In this document: piece by piece, positions 1 to 8,936 of the stretch
Layout: the number at the start of each line of letters is the position of its first letter
Position numbering within the stretch: position 1 is the first letter of the stretch
Origin: an uncultured Thioclava sp.
GTDB lineage: Bacteria; Pseudomonadota; Alphaproteobacteria; Rhodobacterales; Rhodobacteraceae
Direction of reading: 5' to 3'
Assembly: GCF_913064665.1 (NCBI RefSeq)
Contig: NZ_CAJYBT010000029.1
Coordinates: 1-46,201 of the forward strand
Length of the DNA stretch: 46,201 nucleotides
Position numbers and translations under genes: made by a program
Notes under the pieces: model-generated
The model's database searches: none
Seen by the model: the letters and a program-made list of their open reading frames with translations, nothing else
What the model was told of the DNA's origin: nothing

Positions 1-980
1 CGCCCGCGCCCCAACTGCACCCGCCCCGGACGCACCTGCCCAGCCGCGTGGCGCTCGCGCACCTTGGGCCGTTCCGCCGACAACCCAGCCCCCGACTAGA
101 ACCGCCCCAGCCCAGTATTGCGCATCACGGTCGCCACCAACGCGCCCCCGCGCAACTGGCCGCTTTCGGCCCAGCGTGCGGCGAATAGCGCCATGATCTG
201 ATCGCCATCCGCGACATGGCCGGTCTCGTCGATGATCATCACCCGATCCGCGTCGCCATCCAGCGAAATCCCAAGATCGGCCCCATGCGCAACCACCGCC
301 TCGGCGCAGGTCTGGGTGTGGGTCGAGCCGCAATTCTCGTTGATATTGCGCCCATCCGGAGAGACGCCGACCGGGATCACCTCGCAGCCCAGCTCCCACA
401 ACACGGCGGGAGCGGCGCGATAGGCGGCGCCATTGGCGCAATCGACCACCACTTTTAGCCCCTGACGCCCGCCCTTGGGAAAGGTCGTTTTGGCATATTC
501 GACATAGCGGCCCAGACCGTCATCGATGCGCTTGGCGCGACCGATGTTTTCGGGCTGGGCAAGGCGGATCTCTTGATCCAGCATCGCCTCGATCTCGGCC
601 TCGGCGGCATCGGACAGCTTAAAGCCATCCGGACCGAAGAACTTGATTCCATTGTCTTTTGCTGGGTTGTGACTGGCGGAAATCATGATCCCCAAATCGG
701 CCCGCATCGAACGGGTCAAATAGCCCACGGCGGGTGTTGGCACCGGGCCCAGCAGCAGCACGTTCATCCCCGTTGAGGTCAGCCCCGCCGTCAACGCATT
801 CTCAAACATATAGCCCGACAGGCGGGTGTCCTTGCCGATCACGACGCGATGCCCGCGCGAGTTGTCGCGGCGAAAATACCGCCCCGCCGCCGCGCCAAGC
901 TTGAGCGCGACTTCGGCCGTCATGTGACCCGAATTGGCCTGACCGCGCACACCGTCCGTGCCAAAAAGCTTTCTGCTCAT
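1..980 (-). CDS. glmM: phosphoglucosamine mutase GlmM (C-terminal part beyond the window edge)
   Basis: Converts glucosamine-6-phosphate to glucosamine-1-phosphate in the cytoplasm, on the route to UDP-GlcNAc for peptidoglycan and LPS. The N-terminus [13 protein letters not shown], the phosphoserine loop [13 protein letters not shown] and the metal-binding loop SLDGDADR are all present. The start ATG at 980 follows a strong GGAGG and overlaps the folP stop by 4 nt (ATGA), so it is the third gene of folB-folP-glmM. About 294 residues read cleanly. A TAG then appears at 96-98, but the same frame goes on resembling GlmM to base 1 ([11 protein letters not shown] where KVGDRHVxGQM is expected). 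The stop is therefore more likely sequence error at a contig end than a true pseudogene. The last ~120 residues of the normal ~450 lie outside the window. Confidence 0.93.
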
Positions 981-2008
981 TGCCCGCCCTCCTCGTGGTA
1001 TCCTCTTGTTATCGCGTCCCAAAGCCGGACCCCTTGAGCGATTTCCGCGACATCGTGGACGCGGTGAATCTGCACGCCCTGCCCCAGCCCCGCCAGTGTC
1101 ACCGCCAGCGAGCCCGGCATTCGGGCCTGGGCATCTTCGGCCCGCCCGATGGTGCCGATAAAGCGTTTGCGCGACGCCCCAAGCAGCAGCGAACACCCAA
1201 GCCCGTGAAACAGGCTCAGCCCCCGGATCAGCGCCAGATTGTGCTGCAACGTTTTGCCAAATCCGATGCCGGGATCGGCGATGATAGCGGCGCGATCCAC
1301 GCCATGCGCCTCGGCCAGCGCGATGCGATCCTCAAGGTAGTCATAAACATCGAGCAGCACGTCAGAATAGCGCGGATCGTCTTGCATATCCTCGGGCAGG
1401 CCCTGCGCATGCATCAGGCAGATCGGCACACCGGACACCTGCGCCACTTCGACCATCGCGGGATCAAATTCCAGCGCGGAGACATCGTTAAGCATATCCG
1501 CGCCCGATTCCAGCGCCTGATCGGCCACAAGCGCCTTGCGCGTATCAATCGAGATTGGCGTATCAAAGTCCACCTCGCGCAGCGCGGCAATCACCGGGGC
1601 GGTGCGTGCAATCTCTTCATCCTCGGATACTTCGTTGGCACCGGGGCGGGTCGATTCGCCGCCAATATCCAGAATATCCGCGCCCGCCTCGCGCAGCTCA
1701 AGCGCGCGCGCGATGGCGGCATCTTCAAGATCATATTGCCCGCCATCCGAGAAACTGTCGGGCGTGACGTTCAAGATCCCCATGATCCGGGGCGCATCCA
1801 TGCGCAGCCCGGCGACCGGCGCGCGCGCGGTGCACAGGCGCAGCATGATATCTTCGGGCAGATGGCTGGCGGGGATGATCTCGGGCTCGGCGTCGCGCCG
1901 GATCAGTTCGACCTCGTCGAACCAGCACCAACCTGCGGCCAATGTCAGGGCGCTGTCGGGACGCGCGGTATCAAGACGCAGAAGCGGGCGGTAATAAGTC
2001 TTTTCCAT
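977..2008 (-). CDS. folP: dihydropteroate synthase FolP
   Basis: Condenses 6-hydroxymethyl-7,8-dihydropterin pyrophosphate with p-aminobenzoate to give dihydropteroate, the sulfonamide-sensitive step of folate synthesis. Diagnostic motifs are [14 protein letters not shown] (pterin-binding family signature), [33 protein letters not shown] and GASRKRFIG. The product is about 343 residues, longer than the usual ~280 because an ~70-residue N-terminal segment precedes the TIM barrel, as in several alphaproteobacteria. I prefer the ATG at 2008 with AAGGTG upstream; an in-frame GTG at 2020 would add four residues. The stop overlaps the glmM start (ATGA), indicating translational coupling. Confidence 0.95.
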   Translation of the reverse strand: MEKTYYRPLLRLDTARPDSALTLAAGWCWFDEVELIRRDAEPEIIPASHLPEDIMLRLCTARAPVAGLRMDAPRIMGILNVTPDSFSDGGQYDLEDAAIARALELREAGADILDIGGESTRPGANEVSEDEEIARTAPVIAALREVDFDTPISIDTRKALVADQALESGADMLNDVSALEFDPAMVEVAQVSGVPICLMHAQGLPEDMQDDPRYSDVLLDVYDYLEDRIALAEAHGVDRAAIIADPGIGFGKTLQHNLALIRGLSLFHGLGCSLLLGASRKRFIGTIGRAEDAQARMPGSLAVTLAGLGQGVQIHRVHDVAEIAQGVRLWDAITRGYHEEGGQ

Positions 2009-2047
2009 GCGCCCATTCACCTTATCGGCGCGCCTTTTTCAAGCCAT

Positions 2048-2968
2048 TCAAAGCGATGCTCGCGTGATTGGCACGCGGCTTCCCGCCGGGGCTGAAATAT
2101 CTCCGTGAAGCTCAAGGCGCGCGGCGGCCAGATGCTCGGCCAGCCACAGCGTCAGCGCCACCGCATTATGGGCAGGCGCGCTTGGGCCATCGACGGCATC
2201 AAGCACGATTTTCGAGGGTGCCCAGACCACCATCTGCCCGTGGCGCATCGCCCAGTCGATCTCGGTGCGTGTGGCGACCACAACGCAACGCGGATCGCGC
2301 GCCGCCAAGCGCCAGGCGTTTTGTTCAATCGCGAGCAGGTCGATGCGGCGCTGGGTCGGGCCCTGCCCGCTTTGCACGACGGGCCCGTCCGGCAGGCCGA
2401 CGGCCAAAATCACCGGCGCGCCCGCCTTTTGCAGCGCATCCAGACGCGCGCCCAGATCGGGGGCGTCAATCGCGGCGTTGGAGAGATAAGCGACGACCGG
2501 GTGCAGCGGCTCTTCTCCGCCATCGGCGCGCAGACCCTTGGTTGGAGCCACGGCGCGCGAGCGCACGATTTCCACGCCCAAAGCCCCCGGCCCGCGATCA
2601 AGCTTTTCGATACGCACGAAGACCCGCATCGCTTGCGGCGCGGCCAGCACACGCTCGGCGACGCGCGCCGCGAGGGTTTCCAGCAGATTCACCCGTTCCT
2701 CGGCCAATTCGGCGGCGATGGCCTCGGTGATGCGATCATAGGACAGGATGCGATCGACATCGTCTTCAAGGGGCTCGGGGGCCGGGCGCACCTCGACCAC
2801 CACATTAAATTGCAGACGTTGCGTTTGTCCGCGCTCTTGCTGGAACGCGCCGATATCGGCCTCAACCACATGATCGCGCAACGAAATTCGGTCGCGCGGA
2901 TCGGTGGGAGCAGACGCGGCCGCGCGCGCCTCGGGATGGGCAAAAGCCAAAGTGATATCGGAACTCAT
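2048..2968 (-). CDS. folB: dihydroneopterin aldolase FolB with C-terminal amino-acid-kinase-like extension
   Basis: Cleaves dihydroneopterin to 6-hydroxymethyl-dihydropterin, two steps before FolP, which is encoded just downstream. The FolB domain covers roughly residues 25-130 (RISLRDHVVEADIGAF, SYDRITEAI, NLLETLAARVAERVL, VRIEKLDRGPGALG). It is followed by ~170 residues not found in ordinary ~120-residue FolB. That extension resembles part of an amino-acid kinase fold (RRIDLLAIEQNAWRLA, MVVWAPSKIVLDA, NAVALTLWLAEHL), but the glycine-rich N-terminal phosphate loop is absent and the usual TSDS before the final helix reads PAHN. The role of this region is unknown to me. The start ATG at 2968 is chosen for GGAGGGGGCC just upstream. 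The last ~10 codons overlap an intergenic repeat family member (see 2077-2110). Confidence 0.9.
   Translation of the reverse strand: MSSDITLAFAHPEARAAASAPTDPRDRISLRDHVVEADIGAFQQERGQTQRLQFNVVVEVRPAPEPLEDDVDRILSYDRITEAIAAELAEERVNLLETLAARVAERVLAAPQAMRVFVRIEKLDRGPGALGVEIVRSRAVAPTKGLRADGGEEPLHPVVAYLSNAAIDAPDLGARLDALQKAGAPVILAVGLPDGPVVQSGQGPTQRRIDLLAIEQNAWRLAARDPRCVVVATRTEIDWAMRHGQMVVWAPSKIVLDAVDGPSAPAHNAVALTLWLAEHLAAARLELHGDISAPAGSRVPITRASL
2077..2110 (+). repeat. member of a short intergenic repeat family, absorbed into the folB 3' end
   Basis: This stretch (GGCTTCCCGCCGGGGCTGAA at its start, ending CTCCGTGAAG) is an imperfect relative of the copies at 6676-6709 and 21153-21185. The shared pattern is a G+C-rich GCCTCC/GGCGGG core, a short A/T run, then a GATGAAAG-like end. 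Here it is read antisense as the FolB tail GDISAPAGSR. The match is by eye and looser than that between the other two. Confidence 0.4.
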
Positions 2969-3005
2969 GGCCCCCTCCGGGAATTGCGTCATTTGAACAA
3001 GCATA

Positions 3006-3031
3006 GAAAAAGGGCGGGACAAAGCCCACCC
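3006..3031 (-). terminator. rho-independent terminator after the cell wall hydrolase gene
   Basis: Read leftward this is GGGTGGG, a six-base loop, CCCGCCC, then TTTTT. It lies 31 bp past the stop of the cell wall hydrolase gene and before the folB start, so it probably separates the two units. Confidence 0.75.
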
Positions 3032-3062
3032 TCATCCGTCATTTCACGCGCGATCCGCGACC

Positions 3063-3752
3063 TCAATTCGAGGCGGTACGGATCGGATCGGCGTAAAACA
3101 GGTGATGCCCGATTGCCGCCGTCTTATCGAAGACACGCGACCAGCGCGGATAGCTGTTGCGGGTGTGGAAATAGGTCGCCCCATCGGTCAGGCTGCGCGG
3201 CGCACCGTCGATCATCGCGCGCGCGACCTTGGCCACCCGTGCAAACGCGCCTTTATTGTGCACGGCATCGGCGCGGCCATCGCAATACCAGCTGAACTGG
3301 CAGCCGCGCGAATTGGACTGATGCACAACACCGCAGATCGAGCCGGGGAAGCGCGGGTCATCGACCCGGTTCAAGATCACTTCGGCCACCGCCTGCTGAC
3401 CCTTCACACCTTCACCGCGCGCTTCGAAATACAGTGCCTTGGAAAGGCATTCGAACTGCTCACCGCCGGTCGCCTTGGGTTGCTGCGCAAGCCAGGTCGC
3501 GGACAGCATCTTGGGCATGACGCCTTTGGTTGCGATCTTTTTGGAATGGGCGGGCGCCATCGAGAGCGCGGTCACCCGACGCTTGTCGATCACGCTCATC
3601 GCCGAGCGTTCCTGCCACAGAACAGACATAAGGCCTTGTTCGGCCACTTCGGTCGGGTCGTTGGACTGGCTCACCGTTACTTCGGCACGCAAGCCTCCGG
3701 CGAGGGCCAGGAGGACAACAGCGCCCCCCGTCCAGCTTTTCAGCACTGACAT
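3063..3752 (-). CDS. SleB-type cell wall hydrolase, exported
   Basis: 229 residues with an N-terminal signal peptide (hydrophobic GGAVVLLALAGGLRA) and a C-terminal cell wall hydrolase domain of the SleB/CwlJ type. Its hallmarks are the catalytic glutamate in LYFEARGEG, QQAVAEVILNRV, and CQFSWYCDG near the end. Relatives cleave peptidoglycan glycan strands, and in alphaproteobacteria they are thought to act in the periplasm in wall turnover. The ATG at 3752 follows GGAAG with seven-base spacing; an upstream in-frame extension looks non-coding. It is followed by a terminator and faces an unremarkable 250 bp upstream gap, so it is probably monocistronic. Confidence 0.9.
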   Translation of the reverse strand: MSVLKSWTGGAVVLLALAGGLRAEVTVSQSNDPTEVAEQGLMSVLWQERSAMSVIDKRRVTALSMAPAHSKKIATKGVMPKMLSATWLAQQPKATGGEQFECLSKALYFEARGEGVKGQQAVAEVILNRVDDPRFPGSICGVVHQSNSRGCQFSWYCDGRADAVHNKGAFARVAKVARAMIDGAPRSLTDGATYFHTRNSYPRWSRVFDKTAAIGHHLFYADPIRTASN

Positions 3753-4003
3753 GTTTATCTTCCGATAAGGACAATCGCCACATCCCCCCAAGGGCGTGAC
3801 CGCGCTCACTTAACGTCAGCTGTCAAAAAAGTCCAGAAAACATGGAACCGTGCCCTAAACCCCACAGGATTCGCGGCGGATTCTTGCCATGTTGATGCGC
3901 TAAGTTCCGCGCTGTCCCTTAAAGAATCGGATAAACCGAACTGCGGGGATTTGCCAATGGATAAACGCTAAACTGCGCGAAATCTTGCCCATTTACGCGC
4001 CCG

Positions 4004-6547
4004 TCAAGGCGTGCTGCGCCCGCGCGGAGCCAAAAGTGCGAAATGCGCTGCGGCTAAACGCGCAACGGGCACACGAAACGGTGAACAGGACACATAATCG
4101 AACCCGGCGGCGCGACAAAACGCGATTGATTCGGGGTTGCCGCCATGCTCGCCACAGACCGAGATCGTGATGTCCGGGCGCGCCCCACGCCCCCGCGCCG
4201 CTCCCATCAACAACAGCTCGCCCACGCCCTCGACATCAAGAATGTGGAACGGGTCTTCTTCATAGACCTGCTGATTGACGTAGGTGGACATGAACCGCCC
4301 CGCATCGTCGCGCGACAGCCCATAAGTCATTTGTGTCAAGTCATTGGTGCCAAAGGACAAGAAGGCCGCGTGTTCAGCGATCTCCCCGGCACGCAAAGCC
4401 GCACGGGGGGTTTCCACCATCACGCCAAGGCGGAAGGTGAAGGACGATTTCGTCTCATTGCGCACGGTGGCGGCGACGGCATCGATGCGGGTCTTCACGA
4501 GCTCGACCTCGCGCGAGGCCGAGACCAGCGGGATCATGATATCGGGCACGATTTCCGCACCGCGCCGTTTGGCCTCGACCGTCGCTTCAAAGATCGCGCG
4601 CGCCTGCATGTCGTAAATTTCGGGCACGGTGATGCCCAGACGCACGCCGCGCATCCCCAGCATCGGGTTGAACTCGCTCAGCGCCTCACAGCGGCGCATC
4701 ACGTCCGATAGCGGACGATCCAACGCCTCGGCCAATTCGCGCATCCCCTCGCGATCATGGGGCAGGAATTCGTGCAAGGGCGGGTCGAACAGACGGATGC
4801 AGACCGGCTGGCCCTTCATCAACTCAAACAGGGTCAGGAAATCGGCGCGCTGCATCGGTAGCAGCCGTTCCAGCGAAGCGCGACGATCCTCGGGGCTGTC
4901 GGCAAAGATCATTTCGCGCATGACGGTCAGGCGATCTTCGTCGAAAAACATATGCTCGGTGCGGCACAGACCGATCCCGTCGGCCTCAAACATCAGCGCG
5001 GTGCGCGCATCATCGGGCGTGTCGGCATTGGCGCGAATCCCGATATCGCGCACCAGATCGGCCCAGTGCAGCAACGTGCGAAACCCGTCATCCAGCGCAG
5101 GCGCCAGCATCTCGGCGCTGCCCACCAGAACCTCGCCATTGGTGCCATCCAGCGTGACGATATCGCCCTCGCGGAAAATCCGCCCCTTGGGGCCGCGAAA
5201 CTGGCGCTCGCGGGCGTTCAGTTCGATCTCGGAACAGCCCACGATACAGGGCAAACCCAGACCGCGCGCGATCACCGCCGCGTGGCTGGTCATGCCACCG
5301 CGTTCGGTCAGCACCGCCACGGCGGCATGCATGCCGCGAATATCCTCGGGCGAGGTTTCGCGGCGCACCAGAATGCAGGGTTCGTCGCGCGCGGCGGCGG
5401 CCTGCGCGGCGGCGGCCGTGAACACGATCTTGCCCGTTGCCGCCCCCGGTGAGGCCGCAATGCCGCGCGCCAGCACATCACGGGGCGCGCGCGGATCGAC
5501 CTGATAATGCAGCAATTCCGTGATCGCGCGGGGTTCGACGCGCAGCAGCGCATCCTCGCGCGAAATCACCTTATCCTCGGCCAGCGCGACCGCGATGCGC
5601 ACCGTGGCGCGCGACGAGCGCGGTACGCGCACCGCATCAATCACATGGACCTGACCCGATTCAACGGTGAATTCGAGCTGCATCTCTTCGCGCAGTTTTA
5701 CCCGACACGCCGCGCCATATTCACAGAGCTGGTCAAAGACGCGCTGGTCGGCCTCTTGCAGCGAGGCTCCGCGCGGATCGCGTGTCAGATACAGCGCCTC
5801 GATCGCAGCTTTGCGACCTTGGCTTTGGCCGCGAAACCGACCCGTGACCTGCGTCGCGCCTGTCACCGGATCGACGAATTGGATGGTGCCCGAGCCCGAC
5901 AGCCCCGGCCCGATCCCCAGCGCCATTTCCTGCACCAACAGCCCGAGGGCGGCATCAGGTGGCGCTCCCTTGGCCTGACGCAGCAGCCGCGCGGTCGTGC
6001 CTTCCCAAGCACGCGCCATCGAACGCAGCACCTCACCCAATTGACGCGCAGGCGATTGCGGGAAACGCTCGTCCGTCTCTTCCTCAAAGGCGTCAAGCGC
6101 GAGGTCTAGCGCGCCCGGCCCCGAATCCTGCTGAAACATATCCGGATCGAGACGCGCGACATGGATCGCATATAGCTGCACGAAGCGCAGATAGAGCGCA
6201 TCCGCCGCCTCGGAGCCGTGGGTGTTGGAGAGATGCGCGTGCATATCGTCGTTCATACCGACATTGAGCACCGTGCCCGGCCCGCCCCATTCGGGGTTTT
6301 CCGGGCTTGAGCGCACCGAAACCAGCATATGCGGGCCGAATTCCTTGACCAGCGCGACGGTGTCGATGCTTTGCCCTGCGGCGATAGCGCGCACGGTTTG
6401 GGCGGGCAGCGACACGGTTGTGGGCACCGGCAAATCCAGCCGGATCAGCCGTTGCAGGCATTTCGCACGCCAGCCATGAGTCGCCGTCCCGACCGAAGCC
6501 GAGGGCGTCAGGGTGACAAAGTCAGCGATTTCAAACAGTTTCTGCAT
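4004..6547 (-). CDS. ppdK: pyruvate, phosphate dikinase-like protein with divergent ATP-grasp domain
   Basis: 847 residues in PPDK order: N-terminal ATP-grasp (about 1-350), phosphohistidine swivelling domain with His422 in GGMTSHAAVIARG, and C-terminal PEP/pyruvate TIM barrel ending in YVSCSPFRVPVARLAAA with the conserved Cys. PPDK interconverts pyruvate + ATP + Pi with PEP + AMP + PPi. The swivel and barrel are textbook, but several nucleotide-site motifs are altered: MPGMMDT reads NPEWGGPGT, the TRNPxTG motif reads FVDPVTG, QGED is missing, and LQTR reads VIDAVR. True PPDK activity is therefore uncertain. It could be a PEP-binding paralogue. The ATG at 6547 is chosen; a GTG at 6565 is in frame. 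It lies downstream of glyQ-glyS, a recurrent alphaproteobacterial arrangement. Confidence 0.82.
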   Translation of the reverse strand: MQKLFEIADFVTLTPSASVGTATHGWRAKCLQRLIRLDLPVPTTVSLPAQTVRAIAAGQSIDTVALVKEFGPHMLVSVRSSPENPEWGGPGTVLNVGMNDDMHAHLSNTHGSEAADALYLRFVQLYAIHVARLDPDMFQQDSGPGALDLALDAFEEETDERFPQSPARQLGEVLRSMARAWEGTTARLLRQAKGAPPDAALGLLVQEMALGIGPGLSGSGTIQFVDPVTGATQVTGRFRGQSQGRKAAIEALYLTRDPRGASLQEADQRVFDQLCEYGAACRVKLREEMQLEFTVESGQVHVIDAVRVPRSSRATVRIAVALAEDKVISREDALLRVEPRAITELLHYQVDPRAPRDVLARGIAASPGAATGKIVFTAAAAQAAAARDEPCILVRRETSPEDIRGMHAAVAVLTERGGMTSHAAVIARGLGLPCIVGCSEIELNARERQFRGPKGRIFREGDIVTLDGTNGEVLVGSAEMLAPALDDGFRTLLHWADLVRDIGIRANADTPDDARTALMFEADGIGLCRTEHMFFDEDRLTVMREMIFADSPEDRRASLERLLPMQRADFLTLFELMKGQPVCIRLFDPPLHEFLPHDREGMRELAEALDRPLSDVMRRCEALSEFNPMLGMRGVRLGITVPEIYDMQARAIFEATVEAKRRGAEIVPDIMIPLVSASREVELVKTRIDAVAATVRNETKSSFTFRLGVMVETPRAALRAGEIAEHAAFLSFGTNDLTQMTYGLSRDDAGRFMSTYVNQQVYEEDPFHILDVEGVGELLLMGAARGRGARPDITISVCGEHGGNPESIAFCRAAGFDYVSCSPFRVPVARLAAAHFALLAPRGRSTP

Positions 6548-6675
6548 TGCAGCATAAATCTCCACTCAGGCAGAATAGGGCGATTTTGCGCACTCGCAAG
6601 TGCGCCGTCACGAGAAACGACGCAGCGTTACCCGTGCGCCCTGTCGCGACGCTGGGACAGGGGCCGCGGTCGGGA

Positions 6676-6709
6676 GCCTCCGGCGGGAGTATTTTTGGCC
6701 AGATGAAAG
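6676..6709 (+). repeat. intergenic repeat GCCTCCGGCGGGAGTATTTT...
   Basis: The clearest copy of the short family also seen at 21153-21185 and more loosely at 2077-2110. It starts GCCTCCGGCGGGAGTATTTT and ends GGCCAGATGAAAG. It lies immediately 3' of glyS, in the 165 bp glyS-ppdK gap. From general knowledge, similar GCCTCCGGCGGGnnTATTT sequences are scattered between genes in many Rhodobacterales; their function is unknown. Confidence 0.65.
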
Positions 6710-6712
6710 GGC

Positions 6713-8935
6713 TTAGCCCTCGATTCGGGTGAGGTCGGCCACGCTGAGGCAGATTTGGCGGATGCGCGAGAGCAGGTTGAGACGGTTGCGCCGGATCACT
6801 TCGCTGTCGGTATTGATTTGCACCGCCTCGAAAAACGCATCAATGGGGCTGCGCAGATCGGCCATTGCGGCCATTGCGGTGGCGAAATCTTCGGACTCCA
6901 TCGCCGGGGCGATCTGTGCCTCGGCGGCGTCGAGCGCGGCGAAGAGGGCTTTTTCCTCGGGCGTTTCGGCGAATTTCACATCCGCGCCGAAGGAATATTC
7001 GACCCCGTCTTTTTCCTCGGCTTGGGTGAGGATGTTATTGGCCCGCTTAAACCCTTGGATCAGGTTCGCGCCATCCTCGGTCTTGAGGGTTTGCGACAGA
7101 GCCTGTGCGCGTTTCACGACGAGGGTCAGGTCGTCGCTGCCGGGCCCCGCGGCGCTTGCCGCCGCAGACTCAACAGGTTCGAGCACAGCGTCGATCACGT
7201 CGTGGCGGATGCCTTGGTCTTTGAGGAAGACTTTAAGGCGGTCGTGGAAGAAGGAGAGGAGGTTGGCAAGCACAGAACTATCGTCCGTTGCCAATAGGTT
7301 TTCGAGTTCCGGCGACGAAGAGAACTCACTAGGATCTGCACCTTTGCTTACACTGGACAACCATTCCTGAAGCGCTGCGTTAGATTTGTCTCGAAGACTC
7401 TTATCCACATTTTCCATGCTCCGTAGAAGCACGCTGAACAGCCCCACTCTCAGTCCATTCTCCAGCACCAACCGGATCACCCCAAGCGCAGCGCGGCGCA
7501 GCGCAAAGGGGTCTTTCGACCCTGTGGGTTTCTCGTCAATCGCCCAGAAACCGGTCAGCGTGTCGATCTTGTCGGCAAGGGCGACGGCGACCGAGACGGG
7601 CTCGCTGGGCACGGCGTCGGACGGGCCAAGCGGCGCGTAATGGTCGCGCACGGCGTCGGCCACGCGATCATCGAGACTAGCACTTTTTGCATAATATCGG
7701 CCCATCACCCCCTGCAATTCGGGGAATTCATAGACCATTTCCGACCTTAGATCGGCTTTGGCAACGCGGGCTGCCTCGGAGGCGAGGTCGGGGCTGGCGC
7801 CCACCAGCGGGGCGATTTCGCGCGCCAGTGACTCGATGCGGCGGATGCGCTCGCCCTGAGAGCCCAGCTTGTTGTGGAATGTCACGGCATCCAGACCCGC
7901 GGCCATGCCCTCAAGCCCGTGGGTTTTGATCGTGCGCTGATCGTTTTCCCAGAAGAACTTGGCATCCGACAGACGCGCCGAGAGCACCTTTTGGTTGCCC
8001 GCAAGGATGGTCGCGCCGTGGTCGGCGGTTTCGCGGTTGGCCACGGTCACGAAACCCTCGATCCGGCCGGTTTTCGGGTTTTTCACCGAGAAGAATTTCT
8101 GATGCTCTTTCATCGAGGTTTGCAGCACCTCGGGCGGCAGGTCGAGGAATTCATCGTCGATCTGCCCCATCAGCGTCAAGGGCCATTCGACCAGCCCGGC
8201 GACCTCGGCCAGAAGGCCTTTGTCTTCAACGACGTCCCAGCCCTTGGCAAAAGCCATTTGCTGAGCATCGTGCCAGATCGTGGCGGCGCGGCTCTCGGAA
8301 TCGAGCACGACCTTGGCCGCCTTGAGCTGGCGCGCGTAGCTTTCAAACCCGCCGACCGAAAACGCATCGGGGGCCATGAAGCGGTGCCCGCGCGTGCTGT
8401 CGCCCGCGATGATGCCATCGACATCAAGCGGGACGATGGTGGCCCCGGCCTCATCGGACAGGATCGCGAGGATCGAATGCAGCGGGCGCACCCAGCGCAA
8501 GCTGCCCGCGCCCCAGCGCATGGATTTCGGCCAGGGGAAGTTGCGGATCGTGTGTTCGAGCACCTCGGCCACGATCTCGGTCGCGGGGCGGCCGGGGCGT
8601 TCGATGGTCGCGAAGTAGACTTGCCCTTTTTTGTCGTCGCGGATTTCCAGTTGGTCCTTCGAAAGACCGGTGGCGCGCAAAAATCCGTCGAGCGCCTTTT
8701 CGGGGGCATCGGTGCGCGGGCCTTTGCGTTCTTCGCGCAGGGTGGGCGAGTTGGCGGTCAGCCCCTCAATCGCCAGCACCAGACGGCGCGGCGTGGAAAA
8801 CGCGCCCGCATGGGCGTAGGTCAGCCCGGCCTCGACCACGCCATCGGTGATCAGCTTTTGCAGATCGGCGCGCGCGCGCGGCTGCATCCGGGCCGGGATT
8901 TCCTCGGAGAACAGTTCAATCAAGAGATCGGGCAT
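6713..8935 (-). CDS. glyS: glycine--tRNA ligase beta subunit GlyS
   Basis: Beta subunit of the heterotetrameric bacterial glycyl-tRNA synthetase, needed for tRNA-Gly recognition. It begins MPDLLIELFSEEIPARM and carries the family motifs FSTPRRLVLAIEGL, ALADKIDTLTGFW and DPFALRRAALGVIRLVLENG. 740 residues, slightly longer than usual. The extra length comes mainly from a segment encoded at about 7265-7440 whose DNA is visibly poorer in G+C than its surroundings. The start ATG at 8935 comes just after the stop of the upstream small membrane protein gene (TGACATG), so translation is probably coupled within glyQ-(membrane protein)-glyS. Confidence 0.97.
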   Translation of the reverse strand: MPDLLIELFSEEIPARMQPRARADLQKLITDGVVEAGLTYAHAGAFSTPRRLVLAIEGLTANSPTLREERKGPRTDAPEKALDGFLRATGLSKDQLEIRDDKKGQVYFATIERPGRPATEIVAEVLEHTIRNFPWPKSMRWGAGSLRWVRPLHSILAILSDEAGATIVPLDVDGIIAGDSTRGHRFMAPDAFSVGGFESYARQLKAAKVVLDSESRAATIWHDAQQMAFAKGWDVVEDKGLLAEVAGLVEWPLTLMGQIDDEFLDLPPEVLQTSMKEHQKFFSVKNPKTGRIEGFVTVANRETADHGATILAGNQKVLSARLSDAKFFWENDQRTIKTHGLEGMAAGLDAVTFHNKLGSQGERIRRIESLAREIAPLVGASPDLASEAARVAKADLRSEMVYEFPELQGVMGRYYAKSASLDDRVADAVRDHYAPLGPSDAVPSEPVSVAVALADKIDTLTGFWAIDEKPTGSKDPFALRRAALGVIRLVLENGLRVGLFSVLLRSMENVDKSLRDKSNAALQEWLSSVSKGADPSEFSSSPELENLLATDDSSVLANLLSFFHDRLKVFLKDQGIRHDVIDAVLEPVESAAASAAGPGSDDLTLVVKRAQALSQTLKTEDGANLIQGFKRANNILTQAEEKDGVEYSFGADVKFAETPEEKALFAALDAAEAQIAPAMESEDFATAMAAMADLRSPIDAFFEAVQINTDSEVIRRNRLNLLSRIRQICLSVADLTRIEG

Positions 8936-8936
8936 G

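Noticed and set aside
96-1196. glmM starting at 1196
   Set aside because: The first 72 codons overlap folP in another frame; the family N-terminus [13 protein letters not shown] begins at 980 behind a strong ribosome site.
980-2095. 371-codon open frame on the plus strand
   Set aside because: Antisense to folP, which has clear family motifs.
3753-4003. possible promoter for the cell wall hydrolase (TTGACA on the minus strand at 3821-3826)
   Set aside because: No acceptable -10 box at 16-18 bp spacing.
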